Of a DNA stretch of 46,024 bases, positions 17,482 to 26,420 are shown piece after piece (the first letter of the stretch is position 1; every line of letters begins with the position of its first letter). The stretch is from contig CALUMJ010000016.1 in assembly GCA_944321715.1 (NCBI GenBank), forward strand, positions 1 through 46,024, given 5' to 3'. This DNA is from an uncultured Muribaculaceae bacterium. Lineage in GTDB: Bacteria > Bacteroidota > Bacteroidia > Bacteroidales > Muribaculaceae. The notes below the pieces were generated by a model. It saw nothing but the letters and a program-made list of their open reading frames with translations, did not search any database and was not told the origin of the DNA. The translations under genes were made by a program, and so were the position numbers.

Positions 17482-18255
17482 ATGATTGAAGTCAAGAATA
17501 TAAATAAGTCGTTTGACGACAAGCAAGTGCTGAAAGGCATCAGTGCCACGTTTTATGACGGCAAGACTAACCTTATCATAGGGCTTAGTGGCTCGGGTAA
17601 GACTGTGTTAATGAAAAGCATGGTCGGGCTCGTGGTTCCCGATTCGGGCGAAATATTATATGATGGGCGCGACTTGCTGAAAATGGACCAGAAACAAGTA
17701 AAGGAGCTGCGCAAGGAGATAGGTATGCTGTTCCAAGGGTCGGCACTTTTTGATTCCGAAACCGTGTTGGGCAATGTCATGTTTCCGCTGGTGATGTTTT
17801 CGGGTATGACGGCTGCCGAGATGCGCGACCGTGCCGAGTTTTGCATTGAACGTGTGAACCTTAAAGATGCCAACCGTAAATATCCGTCGGAACTCAGTGG
17901 TGGCATGCAGAAACGTGTAGCTATCGCACGTGCCATAGCTTTAAATCCAAAATATCTGTTCTGTGACGAACCTAATTCGGGTCTTGACCCTAAAACATCG
18001 ATATTGATAGATGAGCTGTTGAGCGACATCACGCATGAGTATAATATTACCACCATCATTAACACTCACGATATGAACTCGGTGCTTGGCATAGGTGAAA
18101 ATATACTGTTTGTCAACAAGGGCTGTTGTGGCTGGATAGGTAATAAAGATGAGATATACAATAGCAATAATGAAGATTTGAACAATTTCGTGTTTGCAAC
18201 CGACCTGTTCATGGAGGTCAAGAAAGCGCATGCGCACCTGAATGGTAGATTATAG
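17482..18255 (+). CDS. mlaF: MlaF family lipid ABC transporter ATPase
   Basis: A 257-residue ABC ATPase. Walker A GLSGSGKT at residues 34-41, Q-loop in GMLFQGSALF, signature LSGGMQKRVAIARA, Walker B YLFCDEPNSGLDP, and H-loop NTHDMNSV. It powers lipid movement with the adjacent MlaE permease. The end overlaps the convergent comEC end by 6 bp, leaving no space for a conventional terminator between them. Confidence 0.94.
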   Translation: MIEVKNINKSFDDKQVLKGISATFYDGKTNLIIGLSGSGKTVLMKSMVGLVVPDSGEILYDGRDLLKMDQKQVKELRKEIGMLFQGSALFDSETVLGNVMFPLVMFSGMTAAEMRDRAEFCIERVNLKDANRKYPSELSGGMQKRVAIARAIALNPKYLFCDEPNSGLDPKTSILIDELLSDITHEYNITTIINTHDMNSVLGIGENILFVNKGCCGWIGNKDEIYNSNNEDLNNFVFATDLFMEVKKAHAHLNGRL

Positions 18256-20313
18256 GCGAGGGGTGGTGATGAATATTGCTCCGTCGGTGTGCAGGTCGTG
18301 CACAGGGATGTGCAGTGAGTCAATTTCTTGCTTGAAAGTTGCGGCCTTGTCGGCGTAAATTCCTCCCGACAATACTATCTGCCGAGGTGTGAAAGTGTGC
18401 AGCAAGTCGGCGATTTTGCCATAATATGATGTAGCTATTACAAGGTAATCGACTTCGATTGGGTGTGGGGCGCGGCAATACCGCCACGATGTATTCGCTA
18501 TGGTAGCGATGCGTCGGCCTTCGAGAAATGAGAATGGTGGGTCGATAAAGTAATCGGGTGCGGCAAGGCTATCGACTATTTCTATGTCGTTTAGTCCATA
18601 ACGTGACAAGATACCTGAATTGTTGCGGACAAATTGGTCCATGTGGATGCTGTCGTCGATGCACCACACATAACATTTGTCGCCTGTGAAATATATCATT
18701 GGAGTGGATGTGTAACTGTTTTGAATCACAAGTCCAGAACGTGGCAGCGAGGTATATTCGATGAGAATACTGGCCGAGATTGCGAGCAAGAAGGCAAGGG
18801 AGGCTATTGCATACTTGAATTTCTTGAAATATATCCATGTCGCGGTGGCTATGAAAAAAGCGGCGAACAGCAATAATGTGGTGGTAGTGACATTTACATG
18901 CATCATTGAGGCGAATGGCAGATTGCTGATGCTTTGTGCCACCATGTCGATGGCATTGGTGGCGAAGTCAAGGATTCTGACAAACAGATGTATTTCGATG
19001 CCGCAGCATAGCAATGATGTGTGTAACAGTGCTATGCCTATGTAGATGGGCAAAAGCGGCAAGATAACCATGTTTGAGATTATCGATAGTAGAGGTACAA
19101 TGTGGAAATAATAGGCGGCAATGACAAAAGTACCGAATGTAGCCGTTGTAGTCAGGGCGAATGACGAAATGAAGAAACGTGCGATTTTGTTCTTCGGATA
19201 TGTATTTGCTAATTTGTTGTAGAATAATATTATGCTGAGGACTGCGGCAAAACTTAATTGAAAACCGACATCATAAATTGAATTTGGCGACACCGATAAA
19301 ATAACCATAGCCGAAGCCAGCAGTGCGTTGAGGCTGCTGTTGCGGCGGTATAGGAGGTGGGCTGTCAGCACAAATAGCATCATTATGGCCGAGCGTGTGG
19401 CCGATGGCAGAGTGCCTGTGATAAAAAGGTAGGCAACCAAGCATGGCATGGCAATGATTATGCGCAGCCTGTGCAGTCCGATGTAGCTCAATGGCTTCAA
19501 TATGAAAAATAGCAGGCCTACTATTATACCCATGTGCAACCCGCTGAGTGCCAATATGTGGGAAATGCCTGCTTGCGAATAATAGTGGCGAGTGTCTGGC
19601 TCAAGGTAGGAAGATTCACCGAGCAGCACGGTGCATATAAACCTCTGTGTATCGGGGCGCATACCCGAATTGATGACGTGAGAAATAATGTTGCGCCTGA
19701 TAGTGCGCGAAAATGTTGATATATTATGCGAAGTGCCAACTTTGTCGTACTCTCCCAATTGCAGAAGTTGATTGTAGAGTATGCCTTTGCGTCGCATGTA
19801 GGAGGCATAGTCAAATTCGCATGGGTTGCGCAATGACTCGATGCGAGTTAGGTTTGCGTCGAATGTAATCAGGTCGCCTTCGATGAGCAGGTAGTCGTTG
19901 GCGCGAATAGTGATAGAAATGGGAATGTCGGGCTGGGCGGCATTGCTGTTTAGACATGAAATAATGGTGGCGGTAGCGGCTGTGGAAAAATCGTTGTTTT
20001 CGACTGTTTCGATGCGAGCAATTACTGCCTGCCCGTTAATCTTGTTGGTATCAGTAACTTGAGCTGTATCGTAACTGCCAGCGAGCCAGCCAGTCACGTA
20101 TGCGGCAACTATGACGAGAATTGAGAGCAGTGGTATTGCTTTTAAGGCTCGCATAGGGCTTTTATGCAATCTCCACGATATTGCAGCCATAGTTAAGGCG
20201 ATGGCCGACACCGTTATGGCAGCAGGAACAATGCTGATGGTAACGGCATTTGCCGATATGATTCCTGCTGCAAAAGGGATGACTATTCTGGCGAGTGGGG
20301 CTTTTTCAAGCAT
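18250..20313 (-). CDS. ComEC/Rec2 family protein
   Basis: A 687-residue polytopic membrane protein. N-terminal hydrophobic segments and a DUF4131/OB-like portion (residues about 80-200, FDANLTRIESLRNPCEFDYASYMRRKGI) precede the Competence domain with its hallmark SHILALSGLHMGIIVGLL and LPSATRSAIMMLFVL. In transformable bacteria ComEC forms the inner-membrane channel for single-stranded DNA. The C-terminal 170 residues occupy the place of the metallo-beta-lactamase-like domain, but no HxHxDH metal motif is visible, so any nuclease function there is doubtful. It lies 52 bp downstream of aroE on the same strand and may share its transcript. Confidence 0.9.
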   Translation of the reverse strand: MLEKAPLARIVIPFAAGIISANAVTISIVPAAITVSAIALTMAAISWRLHKSPMRALKAIPLLSILVIVAAYVTGWLAGSYDTAQVTDTNKINGQAVIARIETVENNDFSTAATATIISCLNSNAAQPDIPISITIRANDYLLIEGDLITFDANLTRIESLRNPCEFDYASYMRRKGILYNQLLQLGEYDKVGTSHNISTFSRTIRRNIISHVINSGMRPDTQRFICTVLLGESSYLEPDTRHYYSQAGISHILALSGLHMGIIVGLLFFILKPLSYIGLHRLRIIIAMPCLVAYLFITGTLPSATRSAIMMLFVLTAHLLYRRNSSLNALLASAMVILSVSPNSIYDVGFQLSFAAVLSIILFYNKLANTYPKNKIARFFISSFALTTTATFGTFVIAAYYFHIVPLLSIISNMVILPLLPIYIGIALLHTSLLCCGIEIHLFVRILDFATNAIDMVAQSISNLPFASMMHVNVTTTTLLLFAAFFIATATWIYFKKFKYAIASLAFLLAISASILIEYTSLPRSGLVIQNSYTSTPMIYFTGDKCYVWCIDDSIHMDQFVRNNSGILSRYGLNDIEIVDSLAAPDYFIDPPFSFLEGRRIATIANTSWRYCRAPHPIEVDYLVIATSYYGKIADLLHTFTPRQIVLSGGIYADKAATFKQEIDSLHIPVHDLHTDGAIFITTPRL

Positions 20314-20365
20314 TTTCGTGCCAGTGGGTGATAGTTGTAAACGTTAGCCTTGATTGGCTTTCTAA

Positions 20366-21148
20366 TTAATAGTGTCCGTGCCAGGAATCGTTATTCCATA
20401 TTTCATAAGATACGAAAGCCTGGAGCAGCAACATTTCGAGGCCGTTTTTTACCGTTGCGCCATATTCGGCCGATTTTTTCATGAAAAGTGTTTCATTGGG
20501 GTTGTATAGCAAGTCGTAGCACACGTGGCCTTTCGACAGGAAACGGTAGGGCAGGTCGGGGCATGAATCTACGTTGGGATACATACCCAGTGGGGTAGTG
20601 TTGACTATTATTTTGTGGCTTGCAATGTCGGCTTTTGTCAATTCTTCATAAGTTAGAGTCTTTGCGCTTTTGTGTCGCGACACGAGTTGTGTTGTGACTC
20701 CAAGTGTTTCTAAACCGTGGCATACAGCCTTGGCTGCACCTCCGGTACCAAGCACAAGTGCTCGGTTGCGCTCGGGTGTGATAAACTCCCGGATTGAATC
20801 ACAGAAGCCTATTACATCGGAATTGTAACCTTTAAGTTTTATGCCAGAGCGTGAGCGTATAATTTTAATCACGTTTACAGCCCCGATTTTTTTAGCATCG
20901 TCGTCGATGTCATCAAGCAGCGGTATGACTTTTTCTTTGTAAGGGATTGTAACATTCAAACCACAGAGGTTGGGGGTTTCTCCGACGACTTCCATAAGCA
21001 TGTCGATGCTTGGAATCTCAAAGTTGACATATTCGGCATCGATGTTTTCCGATTCAAACTTTTGGTTGAAATAGTCTTTGGAAAAAGAATGGCCCAAAGG
21101 GAAACCAATCAACCCGTATATTTTGTGGAGTTTTTGAGGAGTGTCCAT
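20366..21148 (-). CDS. aroE: Shikimate dehydrogenase
   Basis: A 260-residue NADPH-dependent enzyme of the chorismate pathway that reduces 3-dehydroshikimate. Shikimate-binding serines lie in GHSFSKDYFN (residues 20-28). The catalytic pair is Lys71 in NVTIPYKEKV and Asp111 in GYNSDVIGF. The nucleotide-binding loop is LGTGGAAKAV, and the C-terminal KNGLEMLLLQAF block is typical. I chose the ATG at 21148 (MDTPQKLHK). The longer in-frame ATG at 21184 falls at the probable transcription start implied by the promoter at 21182-21189. It leads the minus-strand aroE-comEC pair. Confidence 0.94.
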   Translation of the reverse strand: MDTPQKLHKIYGLIGFPLGHSFSKDYFNQKFESENIDAEYVNFEIPSIDMLMEVVGETPNLCGLNVTIPYKEKVIPLLDDIDDDAKKIGAVNVIKIIRSRSGIKLKGYNSDVIGFCDSIREFITPERNRALVLGTGGAAKAVCHGLETLGVTTQLVSRHKSAKTLTYEELTKADIASHKIIVNTTPLGMYPNVDSCPDLPYRFLSKGHVCYDLLYNPNETLFMKKSAEYGATVKNGLEMLLLQAFVSYEIWNNDSWHGHY

Positions 21149-21181
21149 GTAGTTGTGAAATATGGGTTTGATAATTAAAGA

Positions 21182-21189
21182 CAAATTTA
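21182..21189 (-). promoter_or_regulatory. -7 promoter element for aroE-comEC
   Basis: On the minus strand TAAATTTG, a TAnnTTTG match 33 bp before the chosen aroE ATG. Confidence 0.45.
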
Positions 21190-21305
21190 ATAAAAAATAT
21201 TATATGTGTATGCGTGTCCGTTACATTTTTCCTTTTATTTATCCCAAAAACGAATTATGTGGTATTTTTCTCCCAGTATAGGGGTGGCAATTGCGTCTAA
21301 ATTGT

Positions 21306-21313
21306 TATTTTTG
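21306..21313 (+). promoter_or_regulatory. -7 promoter element for the amidase gene
   Basis: TATTTTTG, a TAnnTTTG match 24 bp before the ATG at 21338. It lies inside the longer open frame that begins at 21206, which supports the later start. Confidence 0.45.
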
Positions 21314-21337
21314 CACTGGTTTTACCAAAATTGTATC

Positions 21338-22450
21338 ATGAGCAAATTTGCGTTAATTATTGTTTGGTTGTGTTTGGCATTTTTCCCTTGTATGGCCAAG
21401 GAGGGGAACTTTGTCTTGGTAATCGACCCAGGGCATGGTGGGAAAGATGTTGGCGCGCGCGGTACGAAGGTTTATGAAAAGGAAATAAACCTGGAAGTCG
21501 CATTGAAGTTTGGCGAATTAGTGGAAACTCGCATGAAGAACGTCGAAGTGGTATATACCCGTAGGCGCGACAAATTTGTGCCGCTGCTTGAAAGAGCCAA
21601 TATCGCAAATGAAGCGAAGGGTGATTTGTTCGTATCGATACACACCAATTCGCTTGCCGAGCGAAACAAGAAACGTAAAACGACCAAAGGTACATCGACA
21701 TATACATTGGGATTGCACCGCAGCGAAGATAATTTGGAGGTGATGATGAGAGAAAACTCGGTAATTACACTCGAAGAAAATTATGCGGCTGTGTATGGCA
21801 TTACCGATCCCGAGTCGGCCGAGTCGTATATATTCAATGAGATAATGCAGAACCACTATATGGAACAGAGTGTCGATTTTGCATCGGCATTGCAACGGCA
21901 GTTTGTCAAGACTGCTGGACGTACCGATTGGGGTGTACGTCAAGCAGGTTTCCTCGTTTTGCGCGAAACGTCCATGCCGTCGGTTCTTATAGAGCTTGAT
22001 TTTATTTGCAATCCTGTGCAAGAGAATTTTTTGTCGTCGGAAGATGGGCAGAAGAAAATGGCCGAATCGATGTATGCCGCATTGGAAGAATATATGAAGG
22101 CACTTGAACAGGAGCAAAACGGGCAGGCTGCCACGACTGTTGCTGTGACAAACGTGAGCAGTTCGGAGTCGGCTTCGCAGCACTCGCATAAACCATCGCC
22201 AGCATCGGCTGATGCCAATTCAAGTGTTGTTTATGAAGTGCAAATTTTGGCTGGAACATCAAAATTGGAGTCGAATTCAAGGGAATTTAAAGGCCTTAAA
22301 GGTGTAAAGCGTTACAAAGATGGGCGCATTTATAAATACACCTATGGAGCGTCCTCGACTTTCAGCGGAGCCAAAGATATATTGCGCCAAGTGAAATCCA
22401 AGTTCAAAGATGCCTTTATCGTCACAGTATGCAATGGCAAAATTGAATGA
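21338..22450 (+). CDS. Secreted N-acetylmuramoyl-L-alanine amidase (Amidase_3) with C-terminal SPOR-like region
   Basis: About 370 residues from the ATG at 21338, giving a clean Sec signal peptide (SKFALIIVWLCLAFFPCMA). The longer open frame from 21206 would bury it. The zinc-amidase core has DPGHGGKDVGARG (His at residue 33), the metal-ligand Glu in EKEINLEVALKF, VSIHTNS, and the catalytic Glu in SVLIELDFICNP. It cleaves the amide bond between muramic acid and the stem peptide in peptidoglycan, typically during cell separation. After a Ser/Ala-rich linker, the last 75 residues (VVYEVQILAGTSKL...YKYTYGASSTFSGA) look like a SPOR-type septal peptidoglycan-binding domain. The MCE gene follows after 28 bp. 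Confidence 0.92.
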   Translation: MSKFALIIVWLCLAFFPCMAKEGNFVLVIDPGHGGKDVGARGTKVYEKEINLEVALKFGELVETRMKNVEVVYTRRRDKFVPLLERANIANEAKGDLFVSIHTNSLAERNKKRKTTKGTSTYTLGLHRSEDNLEVMMRENSVITLEENYAAVYGITDPESAESYIFNEIMQNHYMEQSVDFASALQRQFVKTAGRTDWGVRQAGFLVLRETSMPSVLIELDFICNPVQENFLSSEDGQKKMAESMYAALEEYMKALEQEQNGQAATTVAVTNVSSSESASQHSHKPSPASADANSSVVYEVQILAGTSKLESNSREFKGLKGVKRYKDGRIYKYTYGASSTFSGAKDILRQVKSKFKDAFIVTVCNGKIE

Positions 22451-22478
22451 CACGCATAATTTAGAAAGCAATTGATAT

Positions 22479-23378
22479 ATGAAGAAATTTTTCACTAAAG
22501 AGGTAAAAATAGCCATTACAGTAATTATAAGTTTGGCTGTCCTGTTTTGGGGAATAGAATACTTGAAAGGAGTAAATCTGTTTAAACCAGCCAATTTCTA
22601 TTATGTGGAATTTGAAAATGTGACAGGGCTTACCGATTCGGCTCCTGTGACTATAAACGGCTATCAAGTAGGATTGGTGAGGGGAATCGATTATGACTAC
22701 GAGAGCGGCGCATTAGTAGTGTTGCTTGGGCTTGAAACCGATTTGAAGATTCCGACAGGTTCAAAGGCCGTACTTGCTACCGATTTGCTCGGAACGGCTC
22801 AGATTGAGTTGAAGTTGGCACAAGCCGACACATATTATCAGGTTGGCGACAAGTTGCCAGGCGAGAATGCCATAGGGCTGATGGATAAAGTGGGTGATGA
22901 CTTGCTGCCAAGTGTTGCTGCGTTGATGCCTAAAATCGATAGCATCTTGACTAACCTGAATGCCATTGTGGGCAATCCGGCATTGCAGCAGTCAATCGAC
23001 AGGCTTGATGGTATAACTGCGAACTTGGAGGCCAGCAGTCGGCAATTATCGCAAATGATGAGCAAGTCGATGCCCGCTATAGTAAATAATGTCGAAGGAG
23101 TGACGGCCAACTTGGATAGCATAACTGGCAGTCTGAATGTGGCAACTACCCAGTTGCGCAGCGTTCCAATCGACTCGACGATGAATAATATCAATGCCAC
23201 AACGGCAAACCTCAATCACTTGACTGCTCAATTAAAAGGTACAAATTCGAGCCTTGGGCTTTTGCTGAACGACCGAGGGCTTTACGACCATATCGACAGC
23301 ACAATCATGAGCCTTGACTCTCTCTTTATAGATATAAAGAAGAATCCCAAGCGTTATGTCACTATTAAAGTGTTTTAA
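22479..23378 (+). CDS. mlaD: MlaD family MCE-domain lipid transport protein
   Basis: A 299-residue protein with one N-terminal membrane anchor (VKIAITVIISLAVLFWGI), then the MCE domain (YYVEFENVTGLTDSAPVTINGYQVGLVRGI and TDLLGTAQIEL), and a long helical C-terminal half with repeated QLS/ANL segments likely to form a tube or coiled coil in the periplasm. It is the substrate-binding partner for an MlaE/MlaF transporter, here encoded 4.2 kb upstream on the same strand. It follows the amidase by 28 bp and is probably co-transcribed with it. Confidence 0.93.
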   Translation: MKKFFTKEVKIAITVIISLAVLFWGIEYLKGVNLFKPANFYYVEFENVTGLTDSAPVTINGYQVGLVRGIDYDYESGALVVLLGLETDLKIPTGSKAVLATDLLGTAQIELKLAQADTYYQVGDKLPGENAIGLMDKVGDDLLPSVAALMPKIDSILTNLNAIVGNPALQQSIDRLDGITANLEASSRQLSQMMSKSMPAIVNNVEGVTANLDSITGSLNVATTQLRSVPIDSTMNNINATTANLNHLTAQLKGTNSSLGLLLNDRGLYDHIDSTIMSLDSLFIDIKKNPKRYVTIKVF

Positions 23379-23799
23379 GAAACTGTTTGAATTGAAGCCG
23401 GCTCGAAAATCCAATCTCAAATTGTCGGACAAAAATTCAGACAGATTCTAATAAGTAGTATTTTGTGGCAGTCAAAGTCTTATTTAGAACGATTCCAAAT
23501 AAGCCTTTGGCTGCATTTATGTTGCACAAGTTTCATAATTAGGGCTTTTTGTGAATGGTGCCGTGTGGCTGTCGATTACAGATGGTGGCATTATGTGGTG
23601 AGGTAACAAGGTAATATACATGGAATTGGCAAAATGCAATGCCCCTAAATAGCAATGTAAATAAAGGGTTTGTTCAACCCGTTGTATTTCAGGTAAGTTA
23701 TAATAAAATTTAAAATAACAAGAAAGAGAGGATTTTTTTATCTCAATTTTTTTGTGAAATTTTGTAGTCGGAAAGAACTAAAAATCCAATAACACAGTA
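23379..23799. other. 421-bp spacer before dnaA
   Basis: No open frame, RNA gene or DnaA-box cluster (TTATCCACA-like) was seen. It holds a CTTATTT/AAATAAG hairpin at 23479-23503, overlapped by a small AGCC-TTT-GGCT stem, which may end the amidase-mlaD transcript although no T run follows. The last 100 bp are very A+T rich, as expected for the dnaA promoter, but no exact TAnnTTTG match was found. Confidence 0.5.
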
Positions 23800-25197
23800 A
23801 TGGATATTCAGCAAGATGAAAGGTGGGAAAAGTGCTTGAAACTTTTCCGGGATAACGTGTCGCCCGAGCAATACAAGGCGTGGTTCGAGCCATTGGTTTT
23901 CCAAGGGTTTGAAAACAACCGCATATCGCTCCACGTGCCGTCTGTGTTTTTTGCCGAACAAATCGAGGGTAAGTTCTTCACATTGATGAACAAGACCTTT
24001 GAGCGCATTTTCGGTCATGATTTCAAAGTCAAGTATAATATTAATGTAGTAAATCGCGAACCCGACACTCAGGTTTCGATTGAAGGTTCTAAGAAAAGCG
24101 CCGTTGTCGGTAATCGCTTTGAACAGTCGCAACAGCAAGTTGCCAATCCGTTCCAGACAGTGGATTATGGCGATGTTGACCCGCAACTGAACCCGAAATA
24201 TACATTTGAGAATTATTGCGACAGCATGAGCAATAAACTTGCTGTGAGCATTGGAAAGGCTATAGCCAACGACCCCAAGCGCAAGGTGTTCAATCCGCTG
24301 TTTGTATTCGGGCCGACTGGTGTGGGCAAAACGCACCTTATTGAAGCAATAGGAATAAAAACAAAGGAGCGTAATCCTCGTAGCAGGGTGCTTTACGTGT
24401 CGGCACGGGTGTTTGAGAGTCAATATACCACGGCTGTGAGAAACAACAGGGTGAATGATTTCATTAATTTCTATCAAAGCATAGACATGCTGATAATTGA
24501 TGACATTCAAGACCTTGCTGGCAAGACTGCTACGCAAAACACATTCTTCCACATCTTCAATCATTTGCACCAGAACCAAAAACAACTTATAATGTCGAGT
24601 GATTGCCGGCCTGTGGATATGGACGGAATGGTGCCGCGGTTGATTTCGCGATTCAAGTGGGGTATGACTGTGGAACTTGGTGCACCCGACTATGAATTGC
24701 GACGTGAAGTGCTTGCAATGCGAGCCAGGCAAGACGGGTTGTCGATACCGGATGAAATACTTGATTATATTGCCGCAAATGTCACCGATAGCATTCGCGA
24801 GCTTGAAGGGATAGTTGTATCGCTGCTTGCCCATGCAACAATGCTCAATCTGGAAATATCGATGGACTTGGCGCGTGCAGTGATGGCTAACGCTGTGAAA
24901 GTATCGAAACGACAAATTACGTTTGATTTCATAGCTGAAACTGTATGCAATTACTACAATATTAATTCAGATTTGCTATACAGCAAGTCGCGGAAGCGTG
25001 AGATTTCAGATGCTCGCCAAGTGGTGATGTATCTTGCAAAGAAATACACTCCAATGTCGTCGACAAACATTGGTGTGAGGTTGTCGCGTAACCATGCCAC
25101 GGTGCTTTATGCATGTAGCAGCATAGAACAGCGTATGGAAATAGAGAAACAATTGCGTGATGACATGGCAATTATCGAAAGTGAGTTGAAAAAATAG
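23800..25197 (+). CDS. dnaA: Chromosomal replication initiator DnaA
   Basis: A 465-residue AAA+ protein that binds oriC and opens the origin. Domain I is MDIQQDERWEKCLKLFRDNVSPEQYKAWFEPL, domain II is a short linker, and domain III has Walker A GPTGVGKTH from residue 171, Walker B MLIIDDIQDL, and sensor regions (DGMVPRLISRFKWG). Domain IV ends in the DNA-binding signature LSRNHATVLYACSSIE. It is complete and typical. A strong terminator follows before hemW. The flanking DNA shows no recognisable origin, and in Bacteroidota dnaA is often not next to oriC. Confidence 0.98.
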   Translation: MDIQQDERWEKCLKLFRDNVSPEQYKAWFEPLVFQGFENNRISLHVPSVFFAEQIEGKFFTLMNKTFERIFGHDFKVKYNINVVNREPDTQVSIEGSKKSAVVGNRFEQSQQQVANPFQTVDYGDVDPQLNPKYTFENYCDSMSNKLAVSIGKAIANDPKRKVFNPLFVFGPTGVGKTHLIEAIGIKTKERNPRSRVLYVSARVFESQYTTAVRNNRVNDFINFYQSIDMLIIDDIQDLAGKTATQNTFFHIFNHLHQNQKQLIMSSDCRPVDMDGMVPRLISRFKWGMTVELGAPDYELRREVLAMRARQDGLSIPDEILDYIAANVTDSIRELEGIVVSLLAHATMLNLEISMDLARAVMANAVKVSKRQITFDFIAETVCNYYNINSDLLYSKSRKREISDARQVVMYLAKKYTPMSSTNIGVRLSRNHATVLYACSSIEQRMEIEKQLRDDMAIIESELKK

Positions 25198-25226
25198 CAC
25201 AATCAATCGACTATACACGCATTCAA

Positions 25227-25267
25227 GGCTTGGTAAACGTGTCACTTGCCAAGTCTTTTTTATTTTT
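25227..25267 (+). terminator. Rho-independent terminator after dnaA
   Basis: A 10-bp stem (GGCTTGGTAA/TTGCCAAGTC, with two wobble pairs) and a 9-nt loop, followed by TTTTTTATTTTT, 30 bp after the dnaA stop. Confidence 0.92.
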
Positions 25268-25275
25268 ACAACGAA

Positions 25276-26406
25276 ATGGCCGGGATATATATTCACATAC
25301 CATTCTGCAAAAAAAAGTGCATATATTGCGATTTTTATTCGGTGGGGAACAAGGCCGAAATGGTGAATGCCTATTTACAAGCATTGTGCCACGAAGCAAT
25401 GTTGCGCAAGGAGGGTTTTGATTGTGATACAATTAAAACTGTTTATATCGGCGGAGGAACGCCTTCGTTGCTAACTGATGTGCAGTTGTCACAACTTGTA
25501 GATGGCATGATGCATATTTTTGACTTCAGTCATGTTGAGGAATTTACAATAGAGGTAAATCCCGATGATATAACTGCCGATATAGCAATGTCGTATAGAC
25601 AATTGGGTATAAATCGTGTAAGCATGGGTGTGCAAAGTTTTGTTGATGCAGAGTTACAGTTCCTCAGGCGAAGACATGATGCAAATACTGCAGCGAATGC
25701 ATATAGAACCATACTGGAATGCGGAATAAATAATGTAGGGATTGACCTGATATATGGCATTCCAGGGCAAACATTGCAATCATGGCAAAACTCATTGGAT
25801 GTAGCTATGGGATTGGCACCTAAGCATATGTCATGTTATAACCTAAGCTATGAAGAGGGAACGCCACTTTATAGAATGCTTGACAAGGGGGGTGTGCAGG
25901 TGGCCGACGACGATAGTTGCATAGCTATGTATGAATTGATGACAGGTGTGTTGCGTGAACATGGATATGAACATTATGAAATTTCTAATTTTGCCAAGCC
26001 TGGGTATTATTCGCGGCATAATTCGAGTTACTGGGATAAAACCCCTTATTTGGGGTTGGGCGCATCGGCTCATAGTTATATAGGAGGAACGAGGTATTAC
26101 AACCCATCGGATATAAAAGCGTATATATCGCAAATAGGCATGGGCAATGTTGTGGCAACTGCTGAAGAGGAAACTATGAATGAACGTTATGACGAGGAAG
26201 TGATGCTGAGGTTGCGGACTCGCCGTGGGCTTGATGCAGATAAGCTATTGGATGTTTATGGCGAACCGTATTATAGCTATTTTATGTCGGCAGTGCGGCA
26301 ATTTGTCGATTCGGGGCTTGTAGAGCAGGCCGGCAGTGTATTCTGCTTGAGCGGCCGAGGGGTGATGCTTTCCGACATGGTTTTCCGTGAATTGATGTAT
26401 GTGTGA
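25276..26406 (+). CDS. hemW: Radical SAM heme chaperone HemW
   Basis: A 376-residue radical SAM protein related to coproporphyrinogen III oxidase HemN. HemW binds heme and is thought to insert it into respiratory enzymes rather than oxidise coproporphyrinogen. The Fe-S motif is CKKKCIYC at residues 11-18 (CX3CX2C), with TVYIGGGTPSLL, EVNPDDIT, NRVSMGVQSF and PYLGLGASAHSY following in family order. The start at 25276 (MAGIYIHIPFC) is standard; an in-frame start at 25246 adds ten residues reading across the dnaA terminator. It converges with rlmH. Confidence 0.93.
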   Translation: MAGIYIHIPFCKKKCIYCDFYSVGNKAEMVNAYLQALCHEAMLRKEGFDCDTIKTVYIGGGTPSLLTDVQLSQLVDGMMHIFDFSHVEEFTIEVNPDDITADIAMSYRQLGINRVSMGVQSFVDAELQFLRRRHDANTAANAYRTILECGINNVGIDLIYGIPGQTLQSWQNSLDVAMGLAPKHMSCYNLSYEEGTPLYRMLDKGGVQVADDDSCIAMYELMTGVLREHGYEHYEISNFAKPGYYSRHNSSYWDKTPYLGLGASAHSYIGGTRYYNPSDIKAYISQIGMGNVVATAEEETMNERYDEEVMLRLRTRRGLDADKLLDVYGEPYYSYFMSAVRQFVDSGLVEQAGSVFCLSGRGVMLSDMVFRELMYV

Positions 26407-26420
26407 ACCGTTAAGCGGCA

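Noticed and set aside
23379-23799. Possible replication origin next to dnaA
   Set aside because: No cluster of TTATCCACA-like DnaA boxes was found on either strand, and in Bacteroidota dnaA is often not beside oriC. The A+T-rich end fits a promoter.
23743-24915. A 390-codon open frame antisense to dnaA
   Set aside because: Shadow of dnaA; His/Cys-rich product with no recognisable domain.
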